Shown: positions 42,016-50,123 of the stretch, in pieces | Layout of the letters: the number at the start of each line of letters is the position of its first letter | How positions within the stretch are numbered: position 1 is the first letter of the stretch | Source: Aquisphaera giovannonii | GTDB taxonomy: Bacteria > Planctomycetota > Planctomycetia > Isosphaerales > Isosphaeraceae | NCBI RefSeq assembly: GCF_008087625.1 | Contig: NZ_CP042997.1 | Location: forward strand, 10,168,001 to 10,232,000 | Length of the DNA stretch: 64,000 nucleotides | Reading direction: 5' to 3' | Made by a program: the position numbers and the translations under genes | The notes under the pieces: generated by a model | The model's database searches: none | What the model saw: only the letters and a program-made list of their open reading frames with translations | Told to the model about the DNA's origin: nothing

Positions 42016-44982
42016 ATGGACCGACAGGACGGCCAGACCGGCCCGCTTGCCCCCGGCGCGCGCCCGCCGGCCTGGCGACGATCGCTGCCCCTGCAGGTCG
42101 CCCTCGGCTACGCGGCGATCGCCTTAATCTGGTCCCTCGCTTCGATCGTCGTCCTGACGTGGTCGCGAGCCCGGGGGCCCCGGCTGTCGGCGCTCGCCGC
42201 GGGCGCCTGGATCGGCTTCAGCGCGTTCACCTCGGCGGTCCTCTACGCCGGCCTGCGGGAACTGCTGCGCCGGATCGAGGCTTCCCGGCGGGAGCTGGAG
42301 GCGGGCGAGCGGCGCCTCCGCACGCTCTTCGACAAGCTTGCCGACCCCTTGTTCCTCGCGGACGAGCGCGGCCGGCTCCTGGAGGTGAACCCCCGCGCGT
42401 GCGAGTCGCTCGGGCGGTCACGCGACGAGCTCCTGGCGATGGAGGTCGTGGACTTCGACGCCGGGCTCACCCGCTGGGAGATCGAGGCCCTCGCGGCCGA
42501 GTCGGCGGGGCAGCCGGACCGGGTCCACACGTTCGAGACGAGGCACCGCCGCGCCGACGGCACGATCTTCCCCGTCGAGGTCCGGGCCATCCCCGTGGAG
42601 TGGGATGGCCGGCTCCGGTACCTCTCGCTCGCCCGGGACCTGACCGCCCGCAAGCGGGCGGAGGCGGCGATCCGCGAGAGCGAGGAGAGGCTCCGCGCGT
42701 TCGTCGAGCACGCCCCCGCCGCGCTGGCGATGTTCGACGCGGGGCTGCGGTACCTGGCCGCCAGCCGCAGATGGCGCGAGACGTACGGCCTGGATGGCCG
42801 GGAGTTCCTGGGCCTCTGCCATTACGACCTGCTGCCCGAGCTCCCGGAGCGCTGCCGCGAGCACCACCGCCGCGCCCTCGCCGGCGAGGTCGTCCGGTGC
42901 GAGGCGGAGCTCATCCCGGACGCCTCCGGCCGCGACCGCTGGGATCGCTGGGAGGTGCGGCCCTGGCACGCCGAGGGGGGGGACGTCGCGGGGATCCTCA
43001 TCTTCGTGGAGGACATCACGGGGCGGATGCGGGCGGAGCGGGCGCTCCGCGAGAGCGAGGGGCGGTTCCGATCGGTGGTGGAGTCGGCCCCCGCGGGGAT
43101 CCTCGCGGTGGACGGGGACGGGCGGATCACGCTGGCCAACCGCCGGATCCTCGACTGGTTCGGCTACGGCCGGGACGAGATCCTCGGCAGGCCGGTCGAG
43201 GACCTCGTCCCCGAGGGATCCCGGGCCCGCCACGAGGCGCTCCGGCGGGGGTACGCCTCGGCCCCGGACCGCCGGACCATGGGGGCCGGGCGGCCGCTCA
43301 CCGCGGCCCGGAAGGACGGCTCGGAATTCCCCGTGGAGGTCGGCCTGACCCTCGTCCCGGGCGCCGAGCCGGCCTTCCTGGCGATGATCGTGGACGTCAC
43401 GGAGCGGCGCCGGGCCGAGTCGCTGATCCGCGAGAGCCTCACCTTCCGCGAGACGCTCCTGGAGGCCATCCCCGCGCCGGTCTTCTACAAGGACGCGGCG
43501 GGCCGGTACCTGGGGGGGAACGCGGCCTTCTTCCAGTTCCTCGGCCGGGGCCGCGAGGAGACGATCGGCCGGACCGCTGCGGAGATCGTGCCGGGGGAGC
43601 TCGGCACACTCCACTCCGAGATGGACCGCCGCCTCCTCGAGAATCCCGGCCGCCAGGTCTACGAGGCCGCCACGGCCGGCGCCGGGGACGAGGCGGCCGC
43701 CGTCATCTTCCACAAGGCCGCCATCCCGGGCGAGGACGGCCGGCCGATCGGGATCGTCGGGGTGATCCTGGACGTGACCGCCCTGCGACGCGCGGAGTCC
43801 GCCCTGCGGGAGCTCAACGCGGGCCTCGAGCGGCGCGTGGAGGAGCGGACCGCCGAGCTGGCGGAGCTGGCGGGGATCCTCGACGCCTCCACCGACCTCA
43901 TCGCCACCGCCGGCCCCGACGGCGAGGCCCGCTGGGCCAACCGCGCCATGGAGAGGGCCGTCGGCCCCCACGGGCCGGGCCGGGCGATCGGCCGGATCGC
44001 GGACACGCACCCGCCCGCCTCGGCCGCGCGGGTGCTCGAGGAGGGCCTCCCCGCGGCCGCCCGGGATGGCCACTGGCTGGGCGAGACCGAGGTCCTGGGG
44101 CGGGACGGCCGCCTCATCCCCGTCTCTCAGCTCATCCTGGCGCACCGCGGACCGGGCGGCGAGGTCGCGTACTACTCCACGATCATGCGCGACATCACCG
44201 AGCGCAAGCGGATGGAGGCCGAGCTCGCGCGGGCCGCCCGGCTGAAGGACGAGTTCCTCGCCGGCATGAGCCACGAGCTGCGCACGCCGCTGAACGCCGT
44301 CCTCGGGCTGGCCGAGGCGCTGATGGAGGGCATCTACGGGCCGATGAACGACCGCCAGGCGGAGGCCCTCGGCGACGTGCACCGGAGCGGGCGGCACCTG
44401 CTGGGCCTGATCAACGAGATCCTCGACCTGTCCAGGATCGAGGCCGGGCAGATGGAGCTGCTGCCCGGCCCGGCGAGCCCGGAGGCGATCGGCGGGGACT
44501 CCCTGCGGATGGTCCGCGACGAGGCCCGGCGGAAGCGACTGGAGACCCGCCTCACGCTTCGGGGCGTCCCGGACGTCCTGGTCCTGGACGGCCGCCGGGT
44601 CCGGCAGATCCTGGTCAACCTGCTCTCCAACGCGGTCAAGTTCACCCCGGAGGGCGGGTCCGTCTCGCTGGAGATGTCCGCGGACGCGGCCGGCCGCGAG
44701 CTGATCCTGTCCGTGCGCGACACGGGCATCGGCATCGCCCCGGAGCACCTGGGCCAGCTCTTCCAGCCGTTCCGCCAGCTCGACGCCCGGCTCTCCCGCC
44801 AGTTCGGCGGGGCCGGCCTGGGCCTGTCCCTGGTCCGCAAGCTCGCGCAGCTCCACGGCGGGGACGTCGAGGTGCAGAGCGAGCCGGGCCGTGGCAGCGT
44901 CTTCACCGTCCGCCTTCCCCTGGTCCTGCCGGAGGATCCGGAGGAGGAAGGCCCCGCGGAGGACCGGCCCGCGGCGCCGTGA
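42016..44982 (+). CDS. membrane hybrid-free histidine kinase with five PAS domains
   Basis: A 988-residue sensor kinase. Two hydrophobic helices lie at about 30-48 and 60-80, with almost no periplasmic domain between them. A short coiled coil then leads to about five PAS units beginning near 100, 235, 355, 480 and 615; linkers such as DLTARKRAEAAIRESEERL and DVTERRRAESLIRESL mark their ends. The HisKA domain has MSHELRTPLNAVLGLAEALM with phospho-acceptor His753. The ATPase domain shows the N box LLSNAVKFT, G1 DTGIGI and G2 GGAGLGLSLVRK. No receiver domain and no response-regulator gene follow, so its partner is encoded elsewhere. ATG 42016 follows GAGAGGTGAG; an earlier ATG at 41947 lacks a ribosome site. 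Confidence 0.93.
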   Translation: MDRQDGQTGPLAPGARPPAWRRSLPLQVALGYAAIALIWSLASIVVLTWSRARGPRLSALAAGAWIGFSAFTSAVLYAGLRELLRRIEASRRELEAGERRLRTLFDKLADPLFLADERGRLLEVNPRACESLGRSRDELLAMEVVDFDAGLTRWEIEALAAESAGQPDRVHTFETRHRRADGTIFPVEVRAIPVEWDGRLRYLSLARDLTARKRAEAAIRESEERLRAFVEHAPAALAMFDAGLRYLAASRRWRETYGLDGREFLGLCHYDLLPELPERCREHHRRALAGEVVRCEAELIPDASGRDRWDRWEVRPWHAEGGDVAGILIFVEDITGRMRAERALRESEGRFRSVVESAPAGILAVDGDGRITLANRRILDWFGYGRDEILGRPVEDLVPEGSRARHEALRRGYASAPDRRTMGAGRPLTAARKDGSEFPVEVGLTLVPGAEPAFLAMIVDVTERRRAESLIRESLTFRETLLEAIPAPVFYKDAAGRYLGGNAAFFQFLGRGREETIGRTAAEIVPGELGTLHSEMDRRLLENPGRQVYEAATAGAGDEAAAVIFHKAAIPGEDGRPIGIVGVILDVTALRRAESALRELNAGLERRVEERTAELAELAGILDASTDLIATAGPDGEARWANRAMERAVGPHGPGRAIGRIADTHPPASAARVLEEGLPAAARDGHWLGETEVLGRDGRLIPVSQLILAHRGPGGEVAYYSTIMRDITERKRMEAELARAARLKDEFLAGMSHELRTPLNAVLGLAEALMEGIYGPMNDRQAEALGDVHRSGRHLLGLINEILDLSRIEAGQMELLPGPASPEAIGGDSLRMVRDEARRKRLETRLTLRGVPDVLVLDGRRVRQILVNLLSNAVKFTPEGGSVSLEMSADAAGRELILSVRDTGIGIAPEHLGQLFQPFRQLDARLSRQFGGAGLGLSLVRKLAQLHGGDVEVQSEPGRGSVFTVRLPLVLPEDPEEEGPAEDRPAAP

Positions 44983-45185
44983 GCGAGCGACGGCCTGGCT
45001 GACGAGCCTGAAGCGGCCCACCCCCGTCGCTGACCGGCACGCCTGGGCCTCGGCGAGATGGCCCACGCCGAAGGACTGGGGCGAATGGCAGGAGGGAGCC
45101 GATCGGGGCCACCGGGCTTCCGGTAAGGATGGACGGCCCCGCCCCTCCATGCGAGGATCGTCGGCGGCCCCGGGAGGCCCTGCCC

Positions 45186-45641
45186 ATGACGATGACGGTG
45201 AGGAATCTGCTGATTTTGGTCGCGATCCTGGCGGCCTCGCTGGGAGCCTCTCGCATCGCGGCCGGGCTCGGGCTCCTCGTCCTCTGGGTCCTCACCCTGG
45301 CCTGGATCCGAGGGGCGTCGATCCTGGCGAGAGTCCGGGGCGCGGACCGACGCGTCCCCCTGGTGCCCCTCGTCGTCTACCTGGACTCGCTCGTCGTCGC
45401 GTCCGTACTGACGCTCCCCGGCCTGCTCGCCATGGTGATCGCCATCGTGTTCATGACCATCGGGGATGATCTCGCGAGCAATCCATCGGGCAGCCCGCGA
45501 CGGTCCGAGCCCCTCGGATGGGCCATCTTCGCCGTCCTGTGCGCGATCCTCTACCTGCCGGTGCCGTTCGTCGCGAGGGGGATGTGGGCCCCCGGCTGGT
45601 CGAGGCCGCCCGGGCGGCGCGGGGGACCGAAGGCGCGTTGA
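45186..45641 (+). CDS. small polytopic membrane protein
   Basis: A 151-residue protein with about four to five hydrophobic stretches: LLILVAILAASLGAS, GLGLLVLWVLTLAW, VVASVLTLPGLLAMVIAIVF and WAIFAVLCAILYLPVPF. The end is basic and Pro/Arg-rich. No family recognised. GGAGG is placed eight bases before ATG 45186. It stands 200 bp after the histidine kinase, on the same strand. Confidence 0.7.
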   Translation: MTMTVRNLLILVAILAASLGASRIAAGLGLLVLWVLTLAWIRGASILARVRGADRRVPLVPLVVYLDSLVVASVLTLPGLLAMVIAIVFMTIGDDLASNPSGSPRRSEPLGWAIFAVLCAILYLPVPFVARGMWAPGWSRPPGRRGGPKAR

Positions 45642-45981
45642 GCGGGCCAGCGATGCGGCGTCCGGCCCCCGGTTTCGCCCGCGGAATCCCCGGATCGATC
45701 CCGACACCGAGCTTCGGCGGCTGATCGCCCTGCCCTTTTCCGGTGCACCCGGCCCGTCGGAGGGGGTGCATCCCGGGGGCCTCGGCGGCCGGATGCCACC
45801 CCCCTCTTTCCCCCCTTGGTGAGGGGGGAACTTGGATCGGCTCTCCTGGATGCCACCGGGGAAATGTGTCGGGCGATCAGGCTCCGGCGAGGGGAGGATC
45901 CGCCCGCGCGGCTCCGGCACGCGTCGCGTCCCGGCCCTTCGCGGCGAGCCGGGGATCCCGCCCATGAGGCCGGCCCCGCGA
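45642..45981. other. convergent intergenic region with repeat copy C
   Basis: About 340 bp between the small membrane protein and the leftward Gfo/Idh gene. No gene; the centre holds a diverged copy of the CCCCCTT/AAGGGGG repeat, listed separately. Confidence 0.55.
45758..45847. repeat. CCCCCTT/AAGGGGG repeat (copy C, diverged)
   Basis: Contains GGAGGGGGTGCATCC, then GGATGCCACCCCCCTC and CCCCCCTTGGTGAGGGGGG, ending CTTGGATCGGCTCTCC. The right half aligns with copies A, B and D; the left half is rearranged. Confidence 0.65.
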
Positions 45982-47016
45982 TCACCTCGACTCCCGATCC
46001 ACCTCCTCGCGGGCGTGGGCCAGGACGCTCTCCAGGGTGACGGCGGCCCCGCCCCGGCGCTTGCTCTCGTCGGCGGCCTCCATGAAGGCGTAGATCTCCA
46101 GCGTCTCCTTCGCGGAGACGGGCGGCCGGCCGGTCCGGAAGAACTTGACGACCTCCGCGAGGAGCGGCTCGTAGCCGCCGAATCCCTGGCCCAGGACGAT
46201 GCCCTTCGCGCCGAAGGCGAGGGCCCCGTAGTCGTGCGGGCCGCGGCGGGTGCCGCGGAACGTGCCGACGCGGCCGCCCCGCCAGGTGCCGGTCACCACG
46301 TCGGCGTCGTCGGTCCGCACCCGCGAGACGGAGATGCAGCCGGGGCCCATGACGGTGTACAGCGTCTCCACGCCATGGATGCCGTACCAGAAGAGGTCGG
46401 GGTGATGGGGCTCCAGCGGGCTGGGGCTGAAGGCGTCGCAGCCGACGACGTCGCCGATCGCCGGGTTGCCCGCCAGCTTCCGGATCGACGGGCTGTACCG
46501 CAGCGCGGAGCTGGAGAACCAGGGCGTTCCGGACCGCTCGGCCAGCCGCCCGATCCGCACGGCGTCGGCCAGCGAGCCGGCCACCGGCTTGTCGATGAAG
46601 ACCGGCTTGCGGGCCCGGAAGACCGGCTCCGCCTGAGCCAGGTGCGGGCGGCCGTCCACGCTCTCCAGCAGGACCACGTCCACCTTCGCGAGCAGGGCGT
46701 CGATCGAGCCCACGATCTCGACCTTGTGGACGTCGCGGAGCTCGCGGGTGTATTCCTCGACGTGCTTGGTGTTGCCCTCGATGTCCGGGCTCCCCCCCGG
46801 ATACGCCGCCACCACGCGCACGCCCGCCAGCTCGGGCTTGGGCTCCGGGGCGTTGAGCGACCTCGTGAAGGCCACGGCGTGCGACGTGTCCAGGCCGATG
46901 ATCCCGGCCCGCAGCGGCTTGGCGCCGGCATCCTGAGCCCCGGCCCTCGTCGAGGCGAGGGGAAGCAGCGTCGCGAGCACGAGGGACGCGGGAGTGAGGC
47001 GAGCGAATCGTGACAC
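45982..47016 (-). CDS. secreted Gfo/Idh/MocA family oxidoreductase
   Basis: A 344-residue NAD(P)-dependent oxidoreductase-fold protein. An N-terminal signal (FARLTPASLVLATLLPLAST then RAGAQ) predicts export, frequent for this family in planctomycetes. The Rossmann part reads LRAGIIGLDTSHAVAFTRSL, where the loop is GIIGLDTSH rather than the usual G-x-G-x-x-G, so cofactor binding may be altered. The conserved VFIDKPVAGSLADAVRIGRL holds the EKP-like KP pair. The C-terminal domain is typical. Substrate unknown. The start is GTG at 47016 with GGAGG six bases before it. A decayed copy of this gene's 5' end is found at about 49035-49147. Confidence 0.85.
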   Translation of the reverse strand: MSRFARLTPASLVLATLLPLASTRAGAQDAGAKPLRAGIIGLDTSHAVAFTRSLNAPEPKPELAGVRVVAAYPGGSPDIEGNTKHVEEYTRELRDVHKVEIVGSIDALLAKVDVVLLESVDGRPHLAQAEPVFRARKPVFIDKPVAGSLADAVRIGRLAERSGTPWFSSSALRYSPSIRKLAGNPAIGDVVGCDAFSPSPLEPHHPDLFWYGIHGVETLYTVMGPGCISVSRVRTDDADVVTGTWRGGRVGTFRGTRRGPHDYGALAFGAKGIVLGQGFGGYEPLLAEVVKFFRTGRPPVSAKETLEIYAFMEAADESKRRGGAAVTLESVLAHAREEVDRESR

Positions 47017-47227
47017 GGGGGACCTCCGGTATCGGGCGGATGTCTAGGCAGGAGCTAATATGAGGGGCCGAGAGCGGCTGGCGGTCAAGGGGGATGGTCC
47101 GATTGCCGCACGCGGGTAGGGGAGCGAACGGAGCGGTGAATCTCCGCGGCCCGGGCCCGGGAATCACACGATCGTCGGGCGGGCCAAGCGGAGCGCAGAC
47201 GCACAGTATATATGTAATGATGATTCT

Positions 47228-47890
47228 TCATGGACGATCCTGGTCCGTCCGCTTCGGCGACGGGGCCGCATCAACCCAGCGCCGGCCGAACGGCAACAGG
47301 TGCATCCGGTTTCTCACCTCGTCGCGAACGTCACGGAGGATCGGCTCCGGCAGCCATTGCAGCTCGCAGGCACCCGGGACTTGCCTCGCAAGGTCGAAGT
47401 GCACCCACTTCACACCCACCCGCTCGCAGCCGTAACAGGCGACCGTCGTCAACCCGCCCACCACCTCGTGCGAGGGCGGGCCGAACAGGGCGTGCAACTC
47501 CGGCTCGGCCCAGTCCCGGCCTCGGAAAGCAGGCTCCTTGACCTCGCTCGCAAGCCGGGCCATCTCCCCATCCGTGAGCAGGCGGGCGGGCCGGAAGTGA
47601 CCTAGGATAAATGCCACCTCCGCGTACACGGAGGCGACCTCATTCACGAAGGGACGGAACGGCAGCCCCTGGAATTCGAACTGCCCTCGCACCATGAGGG
47701 GCCCTTTGAGGTAGGTGTCGAGGGCGACGGCGTATTCTCCCTCTCGCCCCTCGATGTAGCAGAGTAGGTAGAGCAATTGCTGCAACAACGTCTCACTGGA
47801 TTCGGCGCTGCCGGCGCTGTTCCCGGGCCGCCAGAGCGTCCAGCGGAGGTCCTCGTGCAGGTAATCTCGGATCTCGGCAATGGTTCGCAT
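47228..47890 (-). CDS. hypothetical cytoplasmic protein
   Basis: A 220-residue protein beginning MRTIAEIRDYLHEDLRWTLW. It contains LLYLLCYIEGREGEYAVALD and FRPARLLTDGEMARLASEVK, with no signal peptide or membrane helix. I recognise no family. Its GC content is lower than that of neighbours, and it lies between unrelated genes, suggesting transfer; it may belong with the orphan immunity-type genes, but this is speculation. ATG 47890 is favoured over upstream starts since the sequence before it is low-complexity and shows no ribosome site. Confidence 0.6.
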   Translation of the reverse strand: MRTIAEIRDYLHEDLRWTLWRPGNSAGSAESSETLLQQLLYLLCYIEGREGEYAVALDTYLKGPLMVRGQFEFQGLPFRPFVNEVASVYAEVAFILGHFRPARLLTDGEMARLASEVKEPAFRGRDWAEPELHALFGPPSHEVVGGLTTVACYGCERVGVKWVHFDLARQVPGACELQWLPEPILRDVRDEVRNRMHLLPFGRRWVDAAPSPKRTDQDRP

Positions 47891-48085
47891 GTCGCCACCG
47901 GTGCGAATGACGCGGTCTCCGCCGCCGGGCGGGCGCACCATGCCAGTATCCGCCCGTCCGCTGCCGACGACCATCCCCGCCCGGGCTTCTGCCACACTCC
48001 CCCGGTCTTCTCCCCTCCTCTTCTCCGTGCCCTCCGTGCCTCCGTGGTGAGCCGCCTCCCCAGGCGGGGAGACCTGTCGGGCGGA

Positions 48086-48784
48086 TCACCGGGCGGGGGG
48101 CCACTTCCTCGCGAACCGCGCCGAGGCCCCGGAGAGGATCGGCTTGCCGTGGCCGAAGCAGGCGACCTCGAAGTCCAGGGCGGAGAGCTTCGCCAGGCTC
48201 CTCCGCCCCTCGCCGATGTCCTCGTACATCGGGCTCAACGACAGGCCGAAGGCGTTCGCGGCGGCGTCGGCCGCGAACAGGACGCCGCCGCGCTCGGGCC
48301 AGAGGAAGGCGAGCTGCCCGGCGCAGTGGCCGGGGACGTGGATCGCCCGGATGCCGCCCGGCAGGGTCGCGCCGTCCCCGGCCTCGTGCTCCACCTCGGC
48401 GGGTTCGACCGTCGTCGGGGCCGAGCCGACGAGGAACCGGCAGACCAGCGCGTTGATCAGCCCGGGGGCCTGCGTCAGGGGCCGCATCGCCTGGCCCCGG
48501 CGCGTCATCGCCGCGTCGATCGGGTGCATGGTCGCCGGGGCGCCCGTCAGCCGCTTCATGTCGGCCAGGCTGCCGGCGTGGTCGGCGTGGCAGTGCGTCA
48601 CGAGGATGTGGCGGAGGTCCCCCGGCTGCCGGCCGATCCCGCGCATCGCCTCGAGGATCCGCGGCGCGGCGCCGGCGATCCCCGTGTCGATCAGCGCCAG
48701 GCCGTCGCCGGTGTCCAGGAGGAAGGCGTTCACGAAGGTGATCGGCAGTTGCCAGACGCCCGGCACGACTTGCTTGGCTTCCAT
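48086..48784 (-). CDS. metallo-beta-lactamase-fold hydrolase
   Basis: A 232-residue MBL-fold protein of the glyoxalase II-like type. The metal motif THCHADHAG (H-x-H-x-D-H) follows the usual strand ALIDTGIAGAAPRILEAMRG, with later metal ligands in HVPGHCAGQLAFLWPE (His) and LFAADAAANAF (Asp), and the C-terminal CFGHGKPIL (His). All ligands are present. It should hydrolyse a thioester, ester or similar; substrate unknown. No signal peptide. ATG 48784 follows GGAG by eight bases. Confidence 0.9.
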   Translation of the reverse strand: MEAKQVVPGVWQLPITFVNAFLLDTGDGLALIDTGIAGAAPRILEAMRGIGRQPGDLRHILVTHCHADHAGSLADMKRLTGAPATMHPIDAAMTRRGQAMRPLTQAPGLINALVCRFLVGSAPTTVEPAEVEHEAGDGATLPGGIRAIHVPGHCAGQLAFLWPERGGVLFAADAAANAFGLSLSPMYEDIGEGRRSLAKLSALDFEVACFGHGKPILSGASARFARKWPPAR

Positions 48785-48867
48785 CGGCTCGTCTCCATCC
48801 CGCGGGGTGCCCCCCGGGATTCTACCGGATGCCCCCCCAGGCGCCTCCCCGAGCGCGCCGGCGAGCG

Positions 48868-48931
48868 GCTGAACGGGGCTATTCATTGTCCGGCCGAACG
48901 GGGCCGGCCGAACGGGGCCATCCATCGTCCG
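48868..48931. repeat. imperfect tandem repeat, 26-bp unit
   Basis: Two units of the form GGCYGAACGGGGCYATYCATYGTCCG flank a partial 14-bp unit. No function is evident. Confidence 0.55.
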
Positions 48932-49034
48932 GTCACCACATAGGGCGGGATGGGCAGGCACTCCGAGCCACCCAACTCCAGTCCTCCGAAGAATGGATGT
49001 CTCCGATCCGCCTCCCGCCCCGATCCGCCTCCCC

Positions 49035-49147
49035 TCGTCGGGGTGAGTGCGAGCAGCGACGCGAGGGCGGGGCCGCGGACATGAGGCGAGCGAGTCGTGG
49101 CGCGGCGGGATCTCCGGCGTCGGCCGGGTGTGGAGGCAGGAGCCCAT
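49035..49147 (-). pseudogene. decayed copy of the 5' end of the Gfo/Idh gene
   Basis: On the minus strand this stretch aligns with the ribosome-site and signal-peptide part of the gene that starts at 47016: both carry CACGAYTCGCTCGCCTCA, CGCTGCT and CGACGAGGG at similar spacing, and in both a GGCAGGAG/GGAGG-type string is near the start. The reading is destroyed, and no downstream part of the gene follows. It looks like a residue of a duplication. Confidence 0.45.
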
Positions 49148-49479
49148 TGGAGGAGCGGGGAGGGGCCGATGGTCGAGGGCCGAGGTGCGGATTCTCGGGT
49201 CCGCCGCGGGACGACGGGTCAGGACCGGCCCTCAGCCGCGGCGTCGGCCCGATATCGCCAATCCCACCCCGCGCCCGCCTCTTATCAGAGACTGCACAAC
49301 CATCGATTTAGATGATGTTCGCTCACCCGGCCAGGGGTCCACGCCCGGCCGGCGTCCCTTATTGACGGGCGGCCCCGATGCTTGCAAGATATTGTGATTC
49401 AATCTCTCGCACCGGCCACTCGTGCATCGGCTCCCTTCCCGCACGCGAATCGTGCCCATCGGGCTCTGGCGGTCCCGCG

Positions 49480-50064
49480 ATGACGAACGACGTGACACGC
49501 ATCCTCTCGGCCATCGAGGTGGGGGACCGCCAGGCGGCCGGGAAGCTCCTGCCCCTGGTCTATGACGAACTGCGTCGGCTGGCCGCCCGGAAGCTCGCCG
49601 GCGAGGCCCCCGGCCACACGCTCCAGGCGACCGCGCTGGTCCACGAGGCCTACCTCCGGCTGGTCGGCCCCGACGCCGACCGGCTCTGGGAGGGCCGCGG
49701 CCACTTCTTCGCCGCCGCGGCCGAGGCGATGCGCCGGATCCTGGTCGAGTCGGCCCGCCGTCGCAGGCGGCAGAAGCGTGGCGGCGGCCGGCCCCGGGTG
49801 GAGCTGCTGGAGGCCGACCTGACCATCGACGATCCGCCGGATGAGCTCCTCGAGGTCGACGAGGCCCTCGGGAGGCTGGAGGCCACGGATCCCGAGGCGG
49901 CCGCCCTGGTCAAGCTGCGCTACTTCGGCGGGCTGACCGTCGAGGAGGCCGCCGGGTCGCTCGGCATGTCGCGGGCGACCGCCTACCGCCACTGGGCGTA
50001 CGCCCGCGCCTGGGTGCGATGCGAGGTCCTCGGGGCGAGCGGGGAGATCCCACGGGGCGAGTGA
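49480..50064 (+). CDS. ECF sigma factor (SigPl/ECF family)
   Basis: A 194-residue sigma factor of the planctomycete ECF family (Sigma70_ECF type). The start MTNDVTRILSAIEVGDRQAA, then LVYDELRRLAARKLAGEAPG, ATALVHEAYLRLVG and HFFAAAAEAMRRILVESARR are characteristic of the family. Region 4 is LVKLRYFGGLTVEEAAGSLG followed by SRATAYRHWAYARAWV. ATG 49480 gives the conserved N-terminus. The kinase gene starts 59 bp after the stop, on the same strand, giving the third sigma/kinase module of the window. Confidence 0.93.
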   Translation: MTNDVTRILSAIEVGDRQAAGKLLPLVYDELRRLAARKLAGEAPGHTLQATALVHEAYLRLVGPDADRLWEGRGHFFAAAAEAMRRILVESARRRRRQKRGGGRPRVELLEADLTIDDPPDELLEVDEALGRLEATDPEAAALVKLRYFGGLTVEEAAGSLGMSRATAYRHWAYARAWVRCEVLGASGEIPRGE

Positions 50065-50123
50065 GACGAGACGGGCCGCGACGGCGCATTGCAGGGCACA
50101 CGCGTTCCGACCGGAGGACCCGC

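Larger units (their letters stand above)
48785..49479. other. divergent intergenic region with a short repeat and a gene remnant
   Basis: About 700 bp. It holds a short tandem repeat (48868-48931), a decayed copy of the 5' end of the Gfo/Idh gene (49035-49147) and an AT-richer part near 49300-49400 with a -35-like TTGACG at 49362-49367, probably the promoter region of the sigma/kinase operon. Confidence 0.5.
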
